The notes beneath the pieces are model-generated. The model was not told where the DNA came from. It did not search any database and saw nothing but the letters and a program-made list of their open reading frames with translations. From positions 148,339 through 212,338 of the forward strand of contig NZ_FOKL01000002.1 in assembly GCF_900112025.1 (NCBI RefSeq): a stretch of 64,000 nt of DNA, written 5' to 3'. Shown one piece after another: positions 33,564-42,572 of the stretch. Both the position numbers and the translations under genes were made by a program. Source of the stretch: Janthinobacterium sp. 344. Its GTDB lineage: Bacteria; Pseudomonadota; Gammaproteobacteria; Burkholderiales; Burkholderiaceae_D. Every line of letters starts with the position of its first letter. Position 1 is the stretch's first letter.

Positions 33564-35864
33564 TTATTCCACTTCCACCGTTTCCGGTGCTGCCGTCGGC
33601 GCCGCGTCTGGCGGTTCCGGGAATTCCAGCAAGACCTGGTCCTTGTCGTCGAGGTCGACCGTGACCTTGCCGCCCGTGACCAGGCGGCCGAACAGCAGCT
33701 CGTCGGCCAGCGCCTTGCGGATCATGTCCTGGATCAAACGTGCCATCGGACGGGCGCCCATCAGCGGATCGAAGCCCTTCTTGCCGAGGAAGGTGCGCAG
33801 CTTTTCCGTGAAGACGGCTTCGACCTTTTTCTCGTGCAACTGCTCTTCCAGCTGCATCAGGAACTTGTCGACCACGCGCAGGATGATTTCCTGGTCCAGC
33901 GCGCGGAAGCTGATGGTCGCGTCGATACGGTTGCGGAACTCCGGCGTGAACATGCGCTTGATGTCGGCCATCTCGTCGCCTGCCTGCTTCGAGTTGGTGA
34001 AGCCGATCGACGTCTTTTGCAGGCTTTCCGCGCCCGCATTCGTCGTCATGATGATGATCACGTTGCGGAAATCGGCTTTGCGGCCGTTGTTGTCTGTCAA
34101 GGTACCGTGGTCCATCACTTGCAGCAGGATATTGAAAATGTCCGGATGGGCTTTTTCAATTTCATCGAGCAGCAAGACCGCATGCGGCTTCTTGGTGATC
34201 GCTTCCGTCAGCAAGCCGCCCTGGTCGAAACCGACATAGCCCGGCGGCGCGCCGATCAAACGGCTGACGGCGTGGCGTTCCATGTATTCGGACATGTCGA
34301 AACGGATCAGCTCGATGCCGAGGATGAAGGCCAATTGCTTGGCCACCTCGGTCTTGCCCACGCCCGTCGGACCGGAGAACAGGAAGGAGCCGATCGGCTT
34401 GTCCGTCTTGCCCAGGCCGGCACGCGCCATCTTGATGGCCGAGGCCAGCGCGTCGATGGCCGGATCTTGCCCGAACACCACGTTGCGCAAGTCGCGGTCG
34501 ATCGTCTGCAGCTTGCTGCGGTCGTCCTGGTTGACCGTTTGCGGCGGGATGCGCGCGATCTTGGCGATGATGTCCTCGATCTCGGCCTTGCCGATGGTTT
34601 TCTTTTGCTTCGACTTCGGCAGGATGCGCTGCGCCGCGCCCGCTTCATCGATGACGTCGATCGCCTTGTCGGGCAGGTGGCGGTCGTTGATGAAGCGCGC
34701 CGCCAGTTCGGCCGCCGTCGACAGGGCCGATGCCGAGTATTTCACGCCATGGTGCTCTTCGAAGCGCGACTTGAGGCCGCGCAAGATCTGCACGGTTTGC
34801 TCGACGGTCGGCTCGTTGACGTCCACTTTCTGGAAACGGCGGGAGAGCGCATGGTCCTTCTCGAACACGCCGCGGAATTCCGTGTACGTGGTCGCGCCGA
34901 TGCATTTCAGTTGACCATTCGCCAGCGCCGGTTTCAGCAGGTTGGACGCGTCCAGCGTGCCGCCCGAGGCCGAGCCCGCACCGATGATGGTGTGGATCTC
35001 GTCGATGAACAGGATGCCGTTCGGATTGTCCTTCAACTGCTTGAGCACGGCTTTCAGGCGCTGTTCGAAGTCACCGCGGTATTTGGTACCGGCCAGCAAG
35101 GCGCCCATGTCCAGCGAATACACGACGGCATTCTGCAGGATTTCCGGCACATCGCTTTGCGTGATGCGGTACGCCAGGCCTTCGGCGATGGCCGTCTTGC
35201 CCACGCCCGCCTCGCCGACCAGCAGCGGATTGTTCTTGCGGCGACGGCACAGGATCTGGATCACGCGGTCGACTTCGTCCTCGCGTCCGATCAGCGGGTC
35301 GATCTTGCCTTCGGCGGCGGCCTTGTTCAGGTTTTGCGTGAACTGGTCGAGCGGGCTTTCCTTCGGCTGGCCATCGACCGGCGCTTCCTCGACGCCTTCC
35401 GAGGCTTTCGCGCTTTCCGTCGACTGGTCCTTGCGCACGCCGTGCGAAATGAAATTGACCACATCCAGACGCGTCACGCCCTGCTGGTGCAGGTAGTAAA
35501 CCGCATGCGAATCCTTTTCGCCGAAGATGGCCACCAGCACATTGGCGCCGGTGACTTCCTTCTTGCCATTCGAGGCGGACTGGACATGCATGATGGCGCG
35601 CTGAATCACGCGCTGGAAACCAAGCGTCGGCTGGGTGTCGACTTCGCCCGTGCCAGGCACGGTCGGCGTGTTATCGCCGATGAAATTGGTGAGGGTCTTG
35701 CGCAGGTCTTCAATATTGACCGCGCAGGCACGCAATACCTCAGCTGCGGAGGGATTGTCCAGCAGTGCCAGCAATAAATGCTCAACCGTGATGAATTCGT
35801 GCCGTGCCTGCCGAGCTTCGACAAACGCCATGTGCAAACTTACTTCTAATTCCTGCGCAATCAT
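33564..35864 (-). CDS. clpA: ATP-dependent Clp protease ATP-binding subunit ClpA
   Basis: AAA+ unfoldase of 766 aa that feeds substrates to ClpP. It has an N-domain that binds ClpS (about 1-145), D1 with Walker [10 protein letters not shown] (about 215-223), D2 with GPTGVGKTE (about 498-506), and the sensor and arginine-finger segments of class I Clp proteins. The start at 35864 ([14 protein letters not shown]) has GGAGGAAG just upstream. It overlaps clpS by 4 nt (ATGA). Confidence 0.96.
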   Translation of the reverse strand: MIAQELEVSLHMAFVEARQARHEFITVEHLLLALLDNPSAAEVLRACAVNIEDLRKTLTNFIGDNTPTVPGTGEVDTQPTLGFQRVIQRAIMHVQSASNGKKEVTGANVLVAIFGEKDSHAVYYLHQQGVTRLDVVNFISHGVRKDQSTESAKASEGVEEAPVDGQPKESPLDQFTQNLNKAAAEGKIDPLIGREDEVDRVIQILCRRRKNNPLLVGEAGVGKTAIAEGLAYRITQSDVPEILQNAVVYSLDMGALLAGTKYRGDFEQRLKAVLKQLKDNPNGILFIDEIHTIIGAGSASGGTLDASNLLKPALANGQLKCIGATTYTEFRGVFEKDHALSRRFQKVDVNEPTVEQTVQILRGLKSRFEEHHGVKYSASALSTAAELAARFINDRHLPDKAIDVIDEAGAAQRILPKSKQKKTIGKAEIEDIIAKIARIPPQTVNQDDRSKLQTIDRDLRNVVFGQDPAIDALASAIKMARAGLGKTDKPIGSFLFSGPTGVGKTEVAKQLAFILGIELIRFDMSEYMERHAVSRLIGAPPGYVGFDQGGLLTEAITKKPHAVLLLDEIEKAHPDIFNILLQVMDHGTLTDNNGRKADFRNVIIIMTTNAGAESLQKTSIGFTNSKQAGDEMADIKRMFTPEFRNRIDATISFRALDQEIILRVVDKFLMQLEEQLHEKKVEAVFTEKLRTFLGKKGFDPLMGARPMARLIQDMIRKALADELLFGRLVTGGKVTVDLDDKDQVLLEFPEPPDAAPTAAPETVEVE

Positions 35865-36163
35865 ACTTCCTCCATCACGCACTGCAGGGGATGCCCCGCC
35901 TTGCGCGCATGCGTTAAAACGAACTCCACTTTGGTACACGCTATATCTTTAGAGAACACGCCGCACACTCCTTTGCCGTAGCGATGAACACTGAGCATGA
36001 TTTGCGTCGCCGTTTCACGGTCCTTGTTGAAATACTCCTGAATGATCGCCACCACAAATTCCATCGGGGTGTAGTCGTCATTGAGCAAGGCTACCTGATA
36101 GAGTGGTGGCGGCTTCAGCACCTGCCGCTCCAGCAGGGTTTCTGTGTCGTGCTTGGTTGCCAT
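35861..36163 (-). CDS. clpS: ClpA adaptor ClpS
   Basis: N-end rule adaptor of 100 aa that binds N-degrons and delivers them to ClpA. Typical segments are [12 protein letters not shown] (substrate pocket), [18 protein letters not shown] and the C-terminal ECVMEEV-like end (LQCVMEEV). The N-terminal tail (about 1-20) is flexible, as in the family. Operon with clpA. Confidence 0.96.
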   Translation of the reverse strand: MATKHDTETLLERQVLKPPPLYQVALLNDDYTPMEFVVAIIQEYFNKDRETATQIMLSVHRYGKGVCGVFSKDIACTKVEFVLTHARKAGHPLQCVMEEV

Positions 36164-36201
36164 ACGCTTATTCTAATGCTTTCACAGTGGTTGTCATGCG
36201 C

Positions 36202-36230
36202 AATATCTACGCCTTTCCAATTGTTTTCAA
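36202..36230 (-). promoter_or_regulatory. Candidate clpS-clpA promoter
   Basis: On the minus strand TTGAAA (36230-36225) and GATATT (36207-36202) are spaced 17 bp, about 40 bp before the clpS start. Confidence 0.5.
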
Positions 36231-36336
36231 TCTTACGCGTTTTCTTAATACTGCGCAGATGGCGACCTTGCCGTCAAAATCAAGAGTTGCTTTTTTGGTC
36301 GTTGTGAAGAATTTGGCAATATCGATGGAAAAGCGC

Positions 36337-36365
36337 TTGACTTCATTATTTATTCCGCCAACAAT
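36337..36365 (+). promoter_or_regulatory. Candidate cold-shock gene promoter
   Basis: TTGACT (36337-36342) and AACAAT (36360-36365) are spaced 17 bp. The predicted transcript has a leader of roughly 110 nt before the csp ATG, as is usual for cold-shock mRNAs. Confidence 0.5.
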
Positions 36366-36415
36366 GCTGTATCGACTGTTGCAGTAATGTACAGCTTGAT
36401 AAGAAGTGAGACGTC

Positions 36416-36440
36416 GAGGAGGGGGCAAGAAGCTTCTTGC
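36416..36440 (+). promoter_or_regulatory. csp leader: strong Shine-Dalgarno followed by perfect hairpin
   Basis: GAGGAGGGGG (36416-36425) is followed by the 16-nt palindrome GCAAGAAGCTTCTTGC (36425-36440) and then TTTTATG, the start of a short ORF (36445-36504). If the palindrome folds, the ribosome site is brought to about 4 nt from that ATG. Confidence 0.5.
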
Positions 36441-36444
36441 TTTT

Positions 36445-36504
36445 ATGGCTCGTGTGATTTGTTTTAATTTTGAAAGTTCTTTTTATGGCAACAGGTACAG
36501 TTAA
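36445..36504 (+). CDS. Possible 19-codon upstream ORF overlapping csp
   Basis: ATG at 36445 opens a 19-residue frame ([19 protein letters not shown]) that ends at 36504 and overlaps the csp start (36485) in a different frame. The Shine-Dalgarno GAGGAGGGGG lies upstream, separated by a hairpin. It may be a regulatory leader peptide or simply chance; no homology was judged. Confidence 0.3.
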   Translation: MARVICFNFESSFYGNRYS

Positions 36505-36688
36505 GTGGTTCAATGATTCCAAAGGTTTTGGCTTCATCACTCCAGATGACGGCGGCGAAGATTTGTTTGCTCACTTCTCCGCAATCAACATGAACGGTTT
36601 CAAGACCCTCAAAGAAGGTCAAAAAGTTCAATTCGAAGTCACGCAAGGCCCTAAAGGCAAGCAAGCTTCCAACATCCAAGCAGCCTAA
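36485..36688 (+). CDS. CspA-family cold-shock protein
   Basis: Single-stranded nucleic-acid-binding protein of 67 aa, OB fold. RNP1 is KGFGFI (about 16-21) and RNP2 is DLFAHF (about 31-36). It starts [11 protein letters not shown], the standard form; a TTG at 36470 would add five residues and is not used. GAAAG lies 8 nt upstream of the ATG. Which csp paralogue it is cannot be decided. Confidence 0.95.
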   Translation: MATGTVKWFNDSKGFGFITPDDGGEDLFAHFSAINMNGFKTLKEGQKVQFEVTQGPKGKQASNIQAA

Positions 36689-36710
36689 GCATCGCCGGCC
36701 CTCAGATGTG

Positions 36711-36741
36711 AAAAACCCCGTTGTCAAACGGGGTTTTTTTT
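36711..36741. terminator. Bidirectional terminator between csp and icd
   Basis: AAAAACCCCGTT (36711-36722), loop GTCA and AACGGGG followed by eight T (36727-36741) form a hairpin with A and T flanks, so it can serve csp on the plus strand and icd on the minus strand. Confidence 0.85.
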
Positions 36742-36775
36742 CGTCCACAGGGCGCGACGCCCTGTGGCGCTGTTA

Positions 36776-38029
36776 TCACATGTGTTCGATCATCACCTCG
36801 CCGAAGCCCGAGCACGAAACCTGCGTGGCGCCTTCCATCAGGCGGGCAAAGTCGTAGGTGACGCGCTTCGAGGCGATGGATTTCTGCATCGCGGCAATCA
36901 CCAGGTCGGCCGCTTCCAGCCAGCCCATGTGACGCAGCATCATTTCCGCCGACAGGATCAGCGAACCGGGGTTGACGTAATCCTTGCCCGCGTATTTCGG
37001 CGCCGTGCCGTGCGTCGCCTCGAACATGGCCACGGAATCGGACAGGTTGGCACCCGGCGCGATGCCGATGCCGCCCACCTGCGCCGCCAGCGCGTCGGAA
37101 ATATAGTCGCCGTTCAGATTCAGGGTGGCGATGACGCTGTATTCGGCCGGGCGCAGCAGGATCTGTTGCAGGAAAGCGTCAGCAATCGAGTCCTTGATGA
37201 GGATATCGCGGCCCGTCTTCGGATTCTTTAACTTGCACCAGGGGCCGCCATCGATCAGCTCGGCGCCGAATTCCTTTTGCGCCAGCGCATATGCCCAGTC
37301 GCGGAAGCCGCCTTCCGTGTACTTCATGATGTTACCTTTGTGTACGATCGTCACGGACGGCTTGTCATTGTCGATCGCATACTGGATGGCCTTGCGCACC
37401 AGGCGCTCGGTGCCTTCGATGGACACGGGCTTGATGCCGATGCCGGAGGTGTTCGGGAAGCGGATCTTCGACACGCCCATTTCCTTGACGAGGAAATCGA
37501 TGAGCTTTTTCGCCCCGTCGGAACCCTGCTGGTACTCGATGCCCGCATAGATGTCTTCCGAGTTTTCGCGGAAAATCACCATGTCCGTTTTTTCCGGCTC
37601 CTTCACCGGCGACGGCACGCCCGTGAAATAGCGCACGGGGCGCAGGCAGACATACAGGTCCAGCTGCTGGCGCAGGGCCACGTTGAGCGAACGGATGCCG
37701 CCGCCCACGGGCGTGGTCAGCGGCCCCTTGATGGAGACCACGTAGTCTTTCAGCACATCCAGCGTTTCTTCCGGCAGCCACACGTCGGGACCGTACACTG
37801 TGGTCGATTTTTCACCCGCATAGATTTCCATCCAGCTGATCTTGCGCGCGCCGCCATAGGCCCTGGCCACGGCGGCGTCGATCACCTTGATCATCACCGG
37901 ACTGATATCGATGCCCGTGCCATCGCCTTCGATGAAGGGAATGACCGGATTATCTGGTACATTCAGCGAAAAGTCGGCGTTGACGGTGATTTTTTGGCCG
38001 TCAGCAGGTACAGTGATATGTTGATACAT
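36776..38029 (-). CDS. icd: NADP-dependent isocitrate dehydrogenase
   Basis: TCA-cycle enzyme of 417 aa converting isocitrate to 2-oxoglutarate. The substrate segment [18 protein letters not shown] (about 110-127) includes the Ser that AceK phosphorylates in E. coli. Metal and substrate residues occur in [18 protein letters not shown] at 38029 ([11 protein letters not shown]) follows CGGAGATCAC; a longer frame up to 38122 lacks support. Confidence 0.95.
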   Translation of the reverse strand: MYQHITVPADGQKITVNADFSLNVPDNPVIPFIEGDGTGIDISPVMIKVIDAAVARAYGGARKISWMEIYAGEKSTTVYGPDVWLPEETLDVLKDYVVSIKGPLTTPVGGGIRSLNVALRQQLDLYVCLRPVRYFTGVPSPVKEPEKTDMVIFRENSEDIYAGIEYQQGSDGAKKLIDFLVKEMGVSKIRFPNTSGIGIKPVSIEGTERLVRKAIQYAIDNDKPSVTIVHKGNIMKYTEGGFRDWAYALAQKEFGAELIDGGPWCKLKNPKTGRDILIKDSIADAFLQQILLRPAEYSVIATLNLNGDYISDALAAQVGGIGIAPGANLSDSVAMFEATHGTAPKYAGKDYVNPGSLILSAEMMLRHMGWLEAADLVIAAMQKSIASKRVTYDFARLMEGATQVSCSGFGEVMIEHM

Positions 38030-38349
38030 CGTGATCTCCGAAGTGGGACACACCGCAGGCAGGCGACACAGGCCGGCGGCGCGCTCTGCGGTTGCAGAGT
38101 TTACAAAAACAAGTGCGGACATGGCGGCAACAACGCACTTTAGCAGGGAAAGAACACCCAGGCCAGGTGCATCGCCATGCCGGCCGCAGCACCAAAAAAC
38201 CTGATCGCCACGTCGCCATGGTCTTCTATAAGATATAAGACAGGCATTTCATATTATGCACCAGTATCCTACAGGGCGCCACGCTTTTGCGGCGCCTCCC
38301 AGCCGCCACCATTCCCGTATCCCTCTTATTACCTTGACAGTTCATCCGC
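38030..38349. other. Gene-free region between icd and rluE
   Basis: Divergent promoter region of 320 bp. It contains a tandem heptamer TATAAGA-TATAAGA (38227-38240), which on the minus strand reads TCTTATATCTTATA and may be an operator for icd. No RNA gene is seen. The sequence TTGACA at about 38334 is close to the rluE start and lacks a proper -10. Confidence 0.45.
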
Positions 38350-38913
38350 ATGCCACTCATCCTCTTTAACAAACCCTTCCAGGTCCTGTGCCAGTTTTCG
38401 CCGCAGGAAGGCCGCGCCACCCTGGCCGACCACCTGACCATTCCCGGCATCTACCCGGCCGGCCGGCTCGATGCCGACAGCGAAGGCCTGCTGCTGCTGA
38501 CGGACGACGGCCGCCTGCAGCACGAGATCAGCCACCCCGACCGCAAGGAGGCGAAAACCTACCTGGTGCAAGTCGATGGCGTGCCCGATGCGGCCAGCCT
38601 GGCGCGCCTGCAGGCGCCACTGGACCTGGGCGACTTCATCACCAAGCCGTGCCAGGCCGTGCGCATCGCCGAACCGGACTGGCTGTGGCCCCGCCATCCG
38701 CCCATCCGCGCGCGCGCCGACAAGCCCACGTCGTGGCTGGCGATCACCTTGAAGGAAGGGAAAAACCGGCAAGTGCGGCGCATGACGGCGGCCGTCGGCC
38801 TGCCCACCCTGCGCCTGGTGCGCAGCGCCATCGGCCCATTTTCGCTGGCCAGCCACCCCTTGCTGCCCGGCGAATGGTGCGAAGTGCCAGCCGACGGCAT
38901 CGGCAAGGCGTAA
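38350..38913 (+). CDS. rluE: 23S rRNA pseudouridine synthase RluE type
   Basis: Protein of 187 aa of the RsuA/RluE family, catalytic core only and without an S4 domain, as in RluE. The catalytic Asp lies in the motif AGRLDADSEGLLLLT (about 41). The C-terminal signature is EGKNRQVRRM. RluE modifies U2457 of 23S rRNA in E. coli. The start is not preceded by a good Shine-Dalgarno. Confidence 0.88.
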   Translation: MPLILFNKPFQVLCQFSPQEGRATLADHLTIPGIYPAGRLDADSEGLLLLTDDGRLQHEISHPDRKEAKTYLVQVDGVPDAASLARLQAPLDLGDFITKPCQAVRIAEPDWLWPRHPPIRARADKPTSWLAITLKEGKNRQVRRMTAAVGLPTLRLVRSAIGPFSLASHPLLPGEWCEVPADGIGKA

Positions 38914-38955
38914 GGGCGGCACGCAAACCGGAAAGACGGCCATTCCTGCTAAATT

Positions 38956-38989
38956 TTGCCATTAAGCATTATTTATTTTTAGATAATGC
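38956..38989 (+). promoter_or_regulatory. Candidate promoter and inverted repeat before the Ala-rich gene
   Basis: TTGCCA (38956-38961) with a TAGATA-like -10 18 bp further on. An inverted repeat GCATTAT (38966-38972) and ATAATGC (38983-38989) covers the spacer and -10. Confidence 0.35.
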
Positions 38990-39030
38990 ATTAAAATCAT
39001 CGCACCTTAACTTGATAAAAAGGAACGATG

Positions 39031-39357
39031 ATGACAAAAGCAATCCTGGCCCTGGCAGCAACCCTGCTGGCTGGCGCCGCGTTCGCGCAATCGGGCGCGC
39101 AAGTGCATGCTTCGGCAGCGACGGACGCCAGCAAACCGCCGCCGGCATCGGCTGCCAGCCACGCATCGGCAGCCACTGACGCCAGCAAGCCGGCGCCACC
39201 CGCCTCGGCCAACGGCGCGGCCTCCGCCGCGACGGATGCCGCTCGCTCGGCCGCATCAAGCAAGGCCTCCGCCGCCACCGATGCACCGCAGCGCCTGATG
39301 CCCCAGGCGCGCAAGGCGAAGCAGTCTGCCGCCGAGCCAGCCAAGCCGGCAAAGTAA
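39031..39357 (+). CDS. Small secreted Ala-rich repeat protein
   Basis: Protein of 108 aa with a signal peptide (about 1-20, ending AFAQ). The mature part is low complexity and contains four copies of ASAATDA, the first two within a longer unit ASAATDASKP. The C-terminus is basic (ARKAKQ, KPAK). No known fold. The second of two adjacent ATGs is chosen because AAGGA is then 6 nt away; the other starts at 39028. Likely a periplasmic or secreted linker-like protein; function unknown. Confidence 0.7.
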   Translation: MTKAILALAATLLAGAAFAQSGAQVHASAATDASKPPPASAASHASAATDASKPAPPASANGAASAATDAARSAASSKASAATDAPQRLMPQARKAKQSAAEPAKPAK

Positions 39358-39505
39358 GCTAGCCCGGCAAACACGCCCCATTGCGCGGTGACGGCGGCGC
39401 GCTTGTTGCTGTCACCCCACGCTTTTCCTGCCGCCAGGCAGCAGGCTTGACCTGGCGCGCACCAGCATGGCTTAATCGCCGCTTCGATTGCCATCGCCCC
39501 GCCCC

Positions 39506-39964
39506 ATGAAAAATCTCCTCAGCAATCTCGGTATGTCCATCGCCGTGCTGGCCTGCACCGGCATGAACCAGGCTCAAGCGCAGGCGCAACCGGGCAAGAG
39601 CCTGCAATTGTCAGCCGGCATGCATCTGATCCAGGCGGAAGTGGCCGCCACGGAAGAGCAGCGCGAGCAAGGTTTGATGTACCGCGAAAAAATGCCGGTG
39701 AATGCGGGCATGCTGTTTGTTTTCGGCATGCCGGCCACGCAGTGCATGTGGATGAAGAACACGCCGCTGCCCCTGTCCGTGGCGTTCATCGATGCCGGCG
39801 GCACAATCGTCAATATCGAGGACATGCAGCCGCACACGCTCGACAGCCACTGCTCGACCAGAACCGTGCCCGTGCGCTATGCGCTGGAAATGCACCTGGG
39901 CTGGTTCAAGCAGCGCAATATCAGGCCGGGCATGAATATCGGCAATTTGCCGGCGCCACGCTAG
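39506..39964 (+). CDS. DUF192 family exported protein
   Basis: Protein of 152 aa with a signal peptide (about 1-26, QAQAQA) and a DUF192 domain (PF02643): REQGLMYREKMPVNAGMLF, MWMKNTPLPL and ALEM. The fold is a small beta protein of unknown function, often periplasmic. ATG 39506 (MKNLLSNLG) is chosen over 39488 for the better signal peptide. The gap 39358-39505 shows nothing else. Confidence 0.85.
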   Translation: MKNLLSNLGMSIAVLACTGMNQAQAQAQPGKSLQLSAGMHLIQAEVAATEEQREQGLMYREKMPVNAGMLFVFGMPATQCMWMKNTPLPLSVAFIDAGGTIVNIEDMQPHTLDSHCSTRTVPVRYALEMHLGWFKQRNIRPGMNIGNLPAPR

Positions 39965-40018
39965 GAAAGCATGTCACATGGCCGCGCATGCGGCCCCACA
40001 AACCACGCGCGCACGCGA

Positions 40019-40050
40019 AAAAACCCGCCAGATTGCATCTGCGGGTTTTT
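40019..40050. terminator. Terminator between DUF192 gene and rpsT
   Basis: A-tract, CCCG, CAGAT, loop TGC, ATCTG, CGGG and T-tract form a long hairpin with A and T flanks. It can end the DUF192 transcript (plus) and the rpsT transcript (minus). Confidence 0.8.
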
Positions 40051-40118
40051 GCTTTTCAACCAGTGCCAGCGTACCGGCACAGGCAAGGCCGCCTTGGCGG
40101 CTTGCCTGCTGGCGAATA

Positions 40119-40385
40119 TTAAGCGGACAGTGCTTTCAAAGCAGCTGCCAGACGGCTCTTATGGCGAGCTGCCTTGTTTTTGTGAATGATCTTCTTGTCA
40201 GCGATACGGTCGATGGTCGACACGGATGCTTGGAAGATTGCAGCAGCAGCTGCCTTGTCGCCGCCCTGGATCGCTTTGCGAGCAGCTTTGATAGCCGTGC
40301 GCAAGGTCGAACGTTGGGACGAATTGTGTGCGTTTTGCTTAACTGCTTGACGAGCGCGTTTGCGCGCTTGTGCGGTATTTGCCAT
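40119..40385 (-). CDS. rpsT: 30S ribosomal protein S20
   Basis: Primary 16S-binding protein of 88 aa, very basic and Ala/Lys-rich: [18 protein letters not shown] at the start and [20 protein letters not shown] at the end. AGGAAA precedes the ATG at 40385. A 12-residue extension from 40421 is not used. It has a leader of about 140 nt carrying a direct repeat. Confidence 0.96.
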   Translation of the reverse strand: MANTAQARKRARQAVKQNAHNSSQRSTLRTAIKAARKAIQGGDKAAAAAIFQASVSTIDRIADKKIIHKNKAARHKSRLAAALKALSA

Positions 40386-40418
40386 GGAATTTCCTAAAAC
40401 AGGGTCAAAGTGCGTTTG

Positions 40419-40502
40419 CAAACATTAGTGTTTGCCAACCGGTGCGTTCTGTGCGTCTGCCGAACCATGTGTGCCAAACCAGTGCCTGTCAAACATTAGT
40501 GT
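40419..40502 (-). repeat. 13-bp direct repeat in the rpsT leader
   Basis: CAAACATTAGTGT occurs at 40419-40431 and again at 40490-40502, 71 bp apart, both inside the predicted untranslated leader of rpsT. S20 is known to regulate its own translation in E. coli, so the repeat may reflect leader structure. Confidence 0.55.
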
Positions 40503-40531
40503 CTGCGTAACAGAATTCTGTACAGCCTTCG

Positions 40532-40560
40532 ATTATAGCGATATTTTCAAGCGGGGGCAA
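40532..40560 (-). promoter_or_regulatory. rpsT promoter
   Basis: On the minus strand TTGCCC (40560-40555) and a consensus TATAAT (40537-40532) are spaced exactly 17 bp. Confidence 0.65.
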
Positions 40561-40646
40561 ATCAAAAAACCGTGTGTGACGCCAAAAACACCTGAAAATG
40601 GGGCCGGCAGGGGCGGATCGGCAGCAATTGTTACCATATTTTAAGC

Positions 40647-40674
40647 GTTTACCGGTACCGCGCCCGGCTATAAT
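40647..40674 (+). promoter_or_regulatory. murJ promoter, -10 very close to the start codon
   Basis: TATAAT at 40669-40674 ends only 8 nt before the murJ ATG (40683), so transcription should begin at or next to the start codon. The -35 (GTTTAC at 40647-40652) is weak, with a 16-bp spacer. No Shine-Dalgarno exists between (CTGCCCCC). Confidence 0.55.
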
Positions 40675-40682
40675 CTGCCCCC

Positions 40683-42230
40683 ATGAACTTGCTTAAAACC
40701 CTCGCCGCCATTTCCAGCATGACCATGCTGTCCCGTGTAACCGGTTTATTGCGTGAAAGCCTGTTCGCCCGCGCTTTCGGCGCCGGCGCCTACACGGACG
40801 CCTTCATCGTTGCCTTCCGCATCCCCAACCTGTTGCGCCGCTTGTTTGCCGAGGGCGCGTTTTCGCAAGCGTTCGTGCCGATCTTGTCTGAATACAAGAA
40901 CCAGCATGGCCAGGAAGCGAGCAAACAATTGGCCGACCATGTGGCCACCACGCTCGTCTGGGCCACCCTGCTCGTCTCGGCCATCGGCATCGTCGGTGCG
41001 CCGTGGTTCGTCTACGTGATCGCCACGGGCCTGTCCAAGGACCCGGGCGCCTTCGACGCGGCCGTGTGGATGACGCGCCTGATGTTCCCTTATATTAGCT
41101 GCATGTCGTTCGTGGCCCTGGCCGGCGGCATTTTGAATACCTGGCGCGAATTCAAGATTCCCGCGTTCACGCCCGTGCTGCTGAATTTGTCCTTCATCGC
41201 CGCCTCGCTGTTCCTCGCGCCATACCTGAAACAGCCGATCTACGCCATGGCCATCGCCGTGTTCGCCGGCGGCCTGCTGCAGGTGGCCATCCAGATTCCC
41301 GCGCTGATCAAGATCGGCATGCTGCCGCGCCTGTCGATCAATCCCGCCATCGGCCTGTCCGACGGCGGCGTGCGCCGCGTGCTGAAAAAGATGGGACCGG
41401 CCGTGTTCGCCGTCTCGGCAGCGCAGATCAGCCTGATGATCAACACCAGCATCGCCTCGCGCCTGGCCGAGGGCAGCATTTCCTGGCTGTCGTATGCGGA
41501 CCGCCTGATGGAATTCCCCACCGCCATGCTGGGCGTGGCCCTGGGCACCATCTTGCTGCCCAGCCTGTCAAAGGCGAACGTGGATGGCGACAAGACGGAA
41601 TACTCGGCCCTGCTGGACTGGGGCTTGCGCCTGACCTTCCTGCTGGCCCTGCCCGCCGCCGTCGGCATGGCGACCCTGGCCACGCCGCTGATCGCCACCC
41701 TCTTCCACTACGGCAAGTTCACGGCCGAATCCGTGACCATGTCGACGCAGCCGCTGGTGGCCTACAGCCTGGGTCTGATCGGCATCATCCTCGTGAAAAC
41801 CCTGGCACCCGCCTTCTATGCGCGCCAGGACATCCGCACGCCCGTGAAAATCGCCATCGGCGTGCTGATCGCCACACAGCTGATGAATCTGCTGTTCGTG
41901 CCCTACATCGCCGTGGCCGGCCTGGCCCTGTCGATCGGCCTGGGCGCCTGCCTGAACGCCACGTTTCTCTACTGGGGCTTGCGCAAGCGCGGCATCTACC
42001 AGCCGAAACCGGGCTGGGCCCTATTCTTCCTGCGCCTGCTGCCGGCACTCGTCGTCATGGGCGGCGTGGCGTATGTGGGCGCCATGCGCATCGACTGGAT
42101 CGCCATGCAAGCCCATCCGCTGCTGCGGGCCGGCGCCCTGGCCCTGGTGGTGGCCGTGTGCGGCGTGGCGTACTTTGCCACCCTGTTCCTGGTTGGCTTC
42201 CGCTTCCGCGACTTCAAGCGCCACGCATGA
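40683..42230 (+). CDS. murJ: Lipid II flippase MurJ
   Basis: Inner-membrane MOP-superfamily protein of 515 aa with about 14 helices that flips lipid II for peptidoglycan synthesis. Diagnostic features are the N-terminal TMLSRVTGLLRESLFARAFG, the family segment FRIPNLLRRLFAEGAFSQAFVP, and the FYARQDIRTPVK region. The adjacency to rpsT (divergent) is common in betaproteobacteria. The mRNA appears leaderless. A tandem repeat array begins just after its stop. Confidence 0.95.
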   Translation: MNLLKTLAAISSMTMLSRVTGLLRESLFARAFGAGAYTDAFIVAFRIPNLLRRLFAEGAFSQAFVPILSEYKNQHGQEASKQLADHVATTLVWATLLVSAIGIVGAPWFVYVIATGLSKDPGAFDAAVWMTRLMFPYISCMSFVALAGGILNTWREFKIPAFTPVLLNLSFIAASLFLAPYLKQPIYAMAIAVFAGGLLQVAIQIPALIKIGMLPRLSINPAIGLSDGGVRRVLKKMGPAVFAVSAAQISLMINTSIASRLAEGSISWLSYADRLMEFPTAMLGVALGTILLPSLSKANVDGDKTEYSALLDWGLRLTFLLALPAAVGMATLATPLIATLFHYGKFTAESVTMSTQPLVAYSLGLIGIILVKTLAPAFYARQDIRTPVKIAIGVLIATQLMNLLFVPYIAVAGLALSIGLGACLNATFLYWGLRKRGIYQPKPGWALFFLRLLPALVVMGGVAYVGAMRIDWIAMQAHPLLRAGALALVVAVCGVAYFATLFLVGFRFRDFKRHA

Positions 42231-42233
42231 CAA

Positions 42234-42309
42234 GCTGCGCAGGGCGTTGTTGCCTGCGTCTCGCCGTACTGGCGTACTGTCTTCGACTTGGCGCCTAGCC
42301 CTGCGCAGC
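42234..42309. repeat. Inverted repeat at the head of the murJ 3' array
   Basis: GCTGCGCAGGGC (42234-42245) and GCCCTGCGCAGC (42298-42309) are perfect 12-bp inverted arms, the first beginning 4 nt after the murJ stop and the second inside the first array unit. Confidence 0.7.
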
Positions 42310-42572
42310 ATGTCCATGGCGCCGGCGATGACGCTTGCGTCTCGCCGTACTGGCGTACTGTCTTCGACTTGGCGCCTAGCCCTGCGCAGCTTGTCCATGG
42401 CGCCGGCGATGACGCTTGCGTCTCGCCTCTCGCAGCCTGTCCATGGCGCCAGCGATGACGCTTGCGCCTCGCCGTGCTGGCGTACTGTCTTCGACTTGCC
42501 GCCCAGCCCTGCGCAGCTTGCCCATGGCGCCGGCGATGACGCTTGCGTGTCGCCTCTCGCAGCCTGTCCATG
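42252..42572. repeat. Tandem repeat array of 81-bp and 46-bp units
   Basis: Five units abut without spacers: 81 bp (42252-42332), 81 bp (42333-42413), 46 bp (42414-42459), 81 bp (42460-42540) and a partial short unit (42541-42572). Long units start GCTTGCGTCTCGCC and end GGCGCCGGCGATGAC. The short unit lacks the middle of the long one but keeps both ends. Units differ by only a few substitutions. It lies wholly between murJ and the terminator shared with the next gene. Period 81 is divisible by three but 46 is not, so it is not a coding repeat. Confidence 0.85.

Noticed and set aside
33834-35777. A 647-codon plus-strand frame opposite clpA
   Set aside because: clpA is unmistakable on the other strand; this one has no recognisable domain.
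42252-42572. CRISPR array
   Set aside because: Units are 81 and 46 bp, abut directly, and have no unique spacers. No cas genes are nearby.
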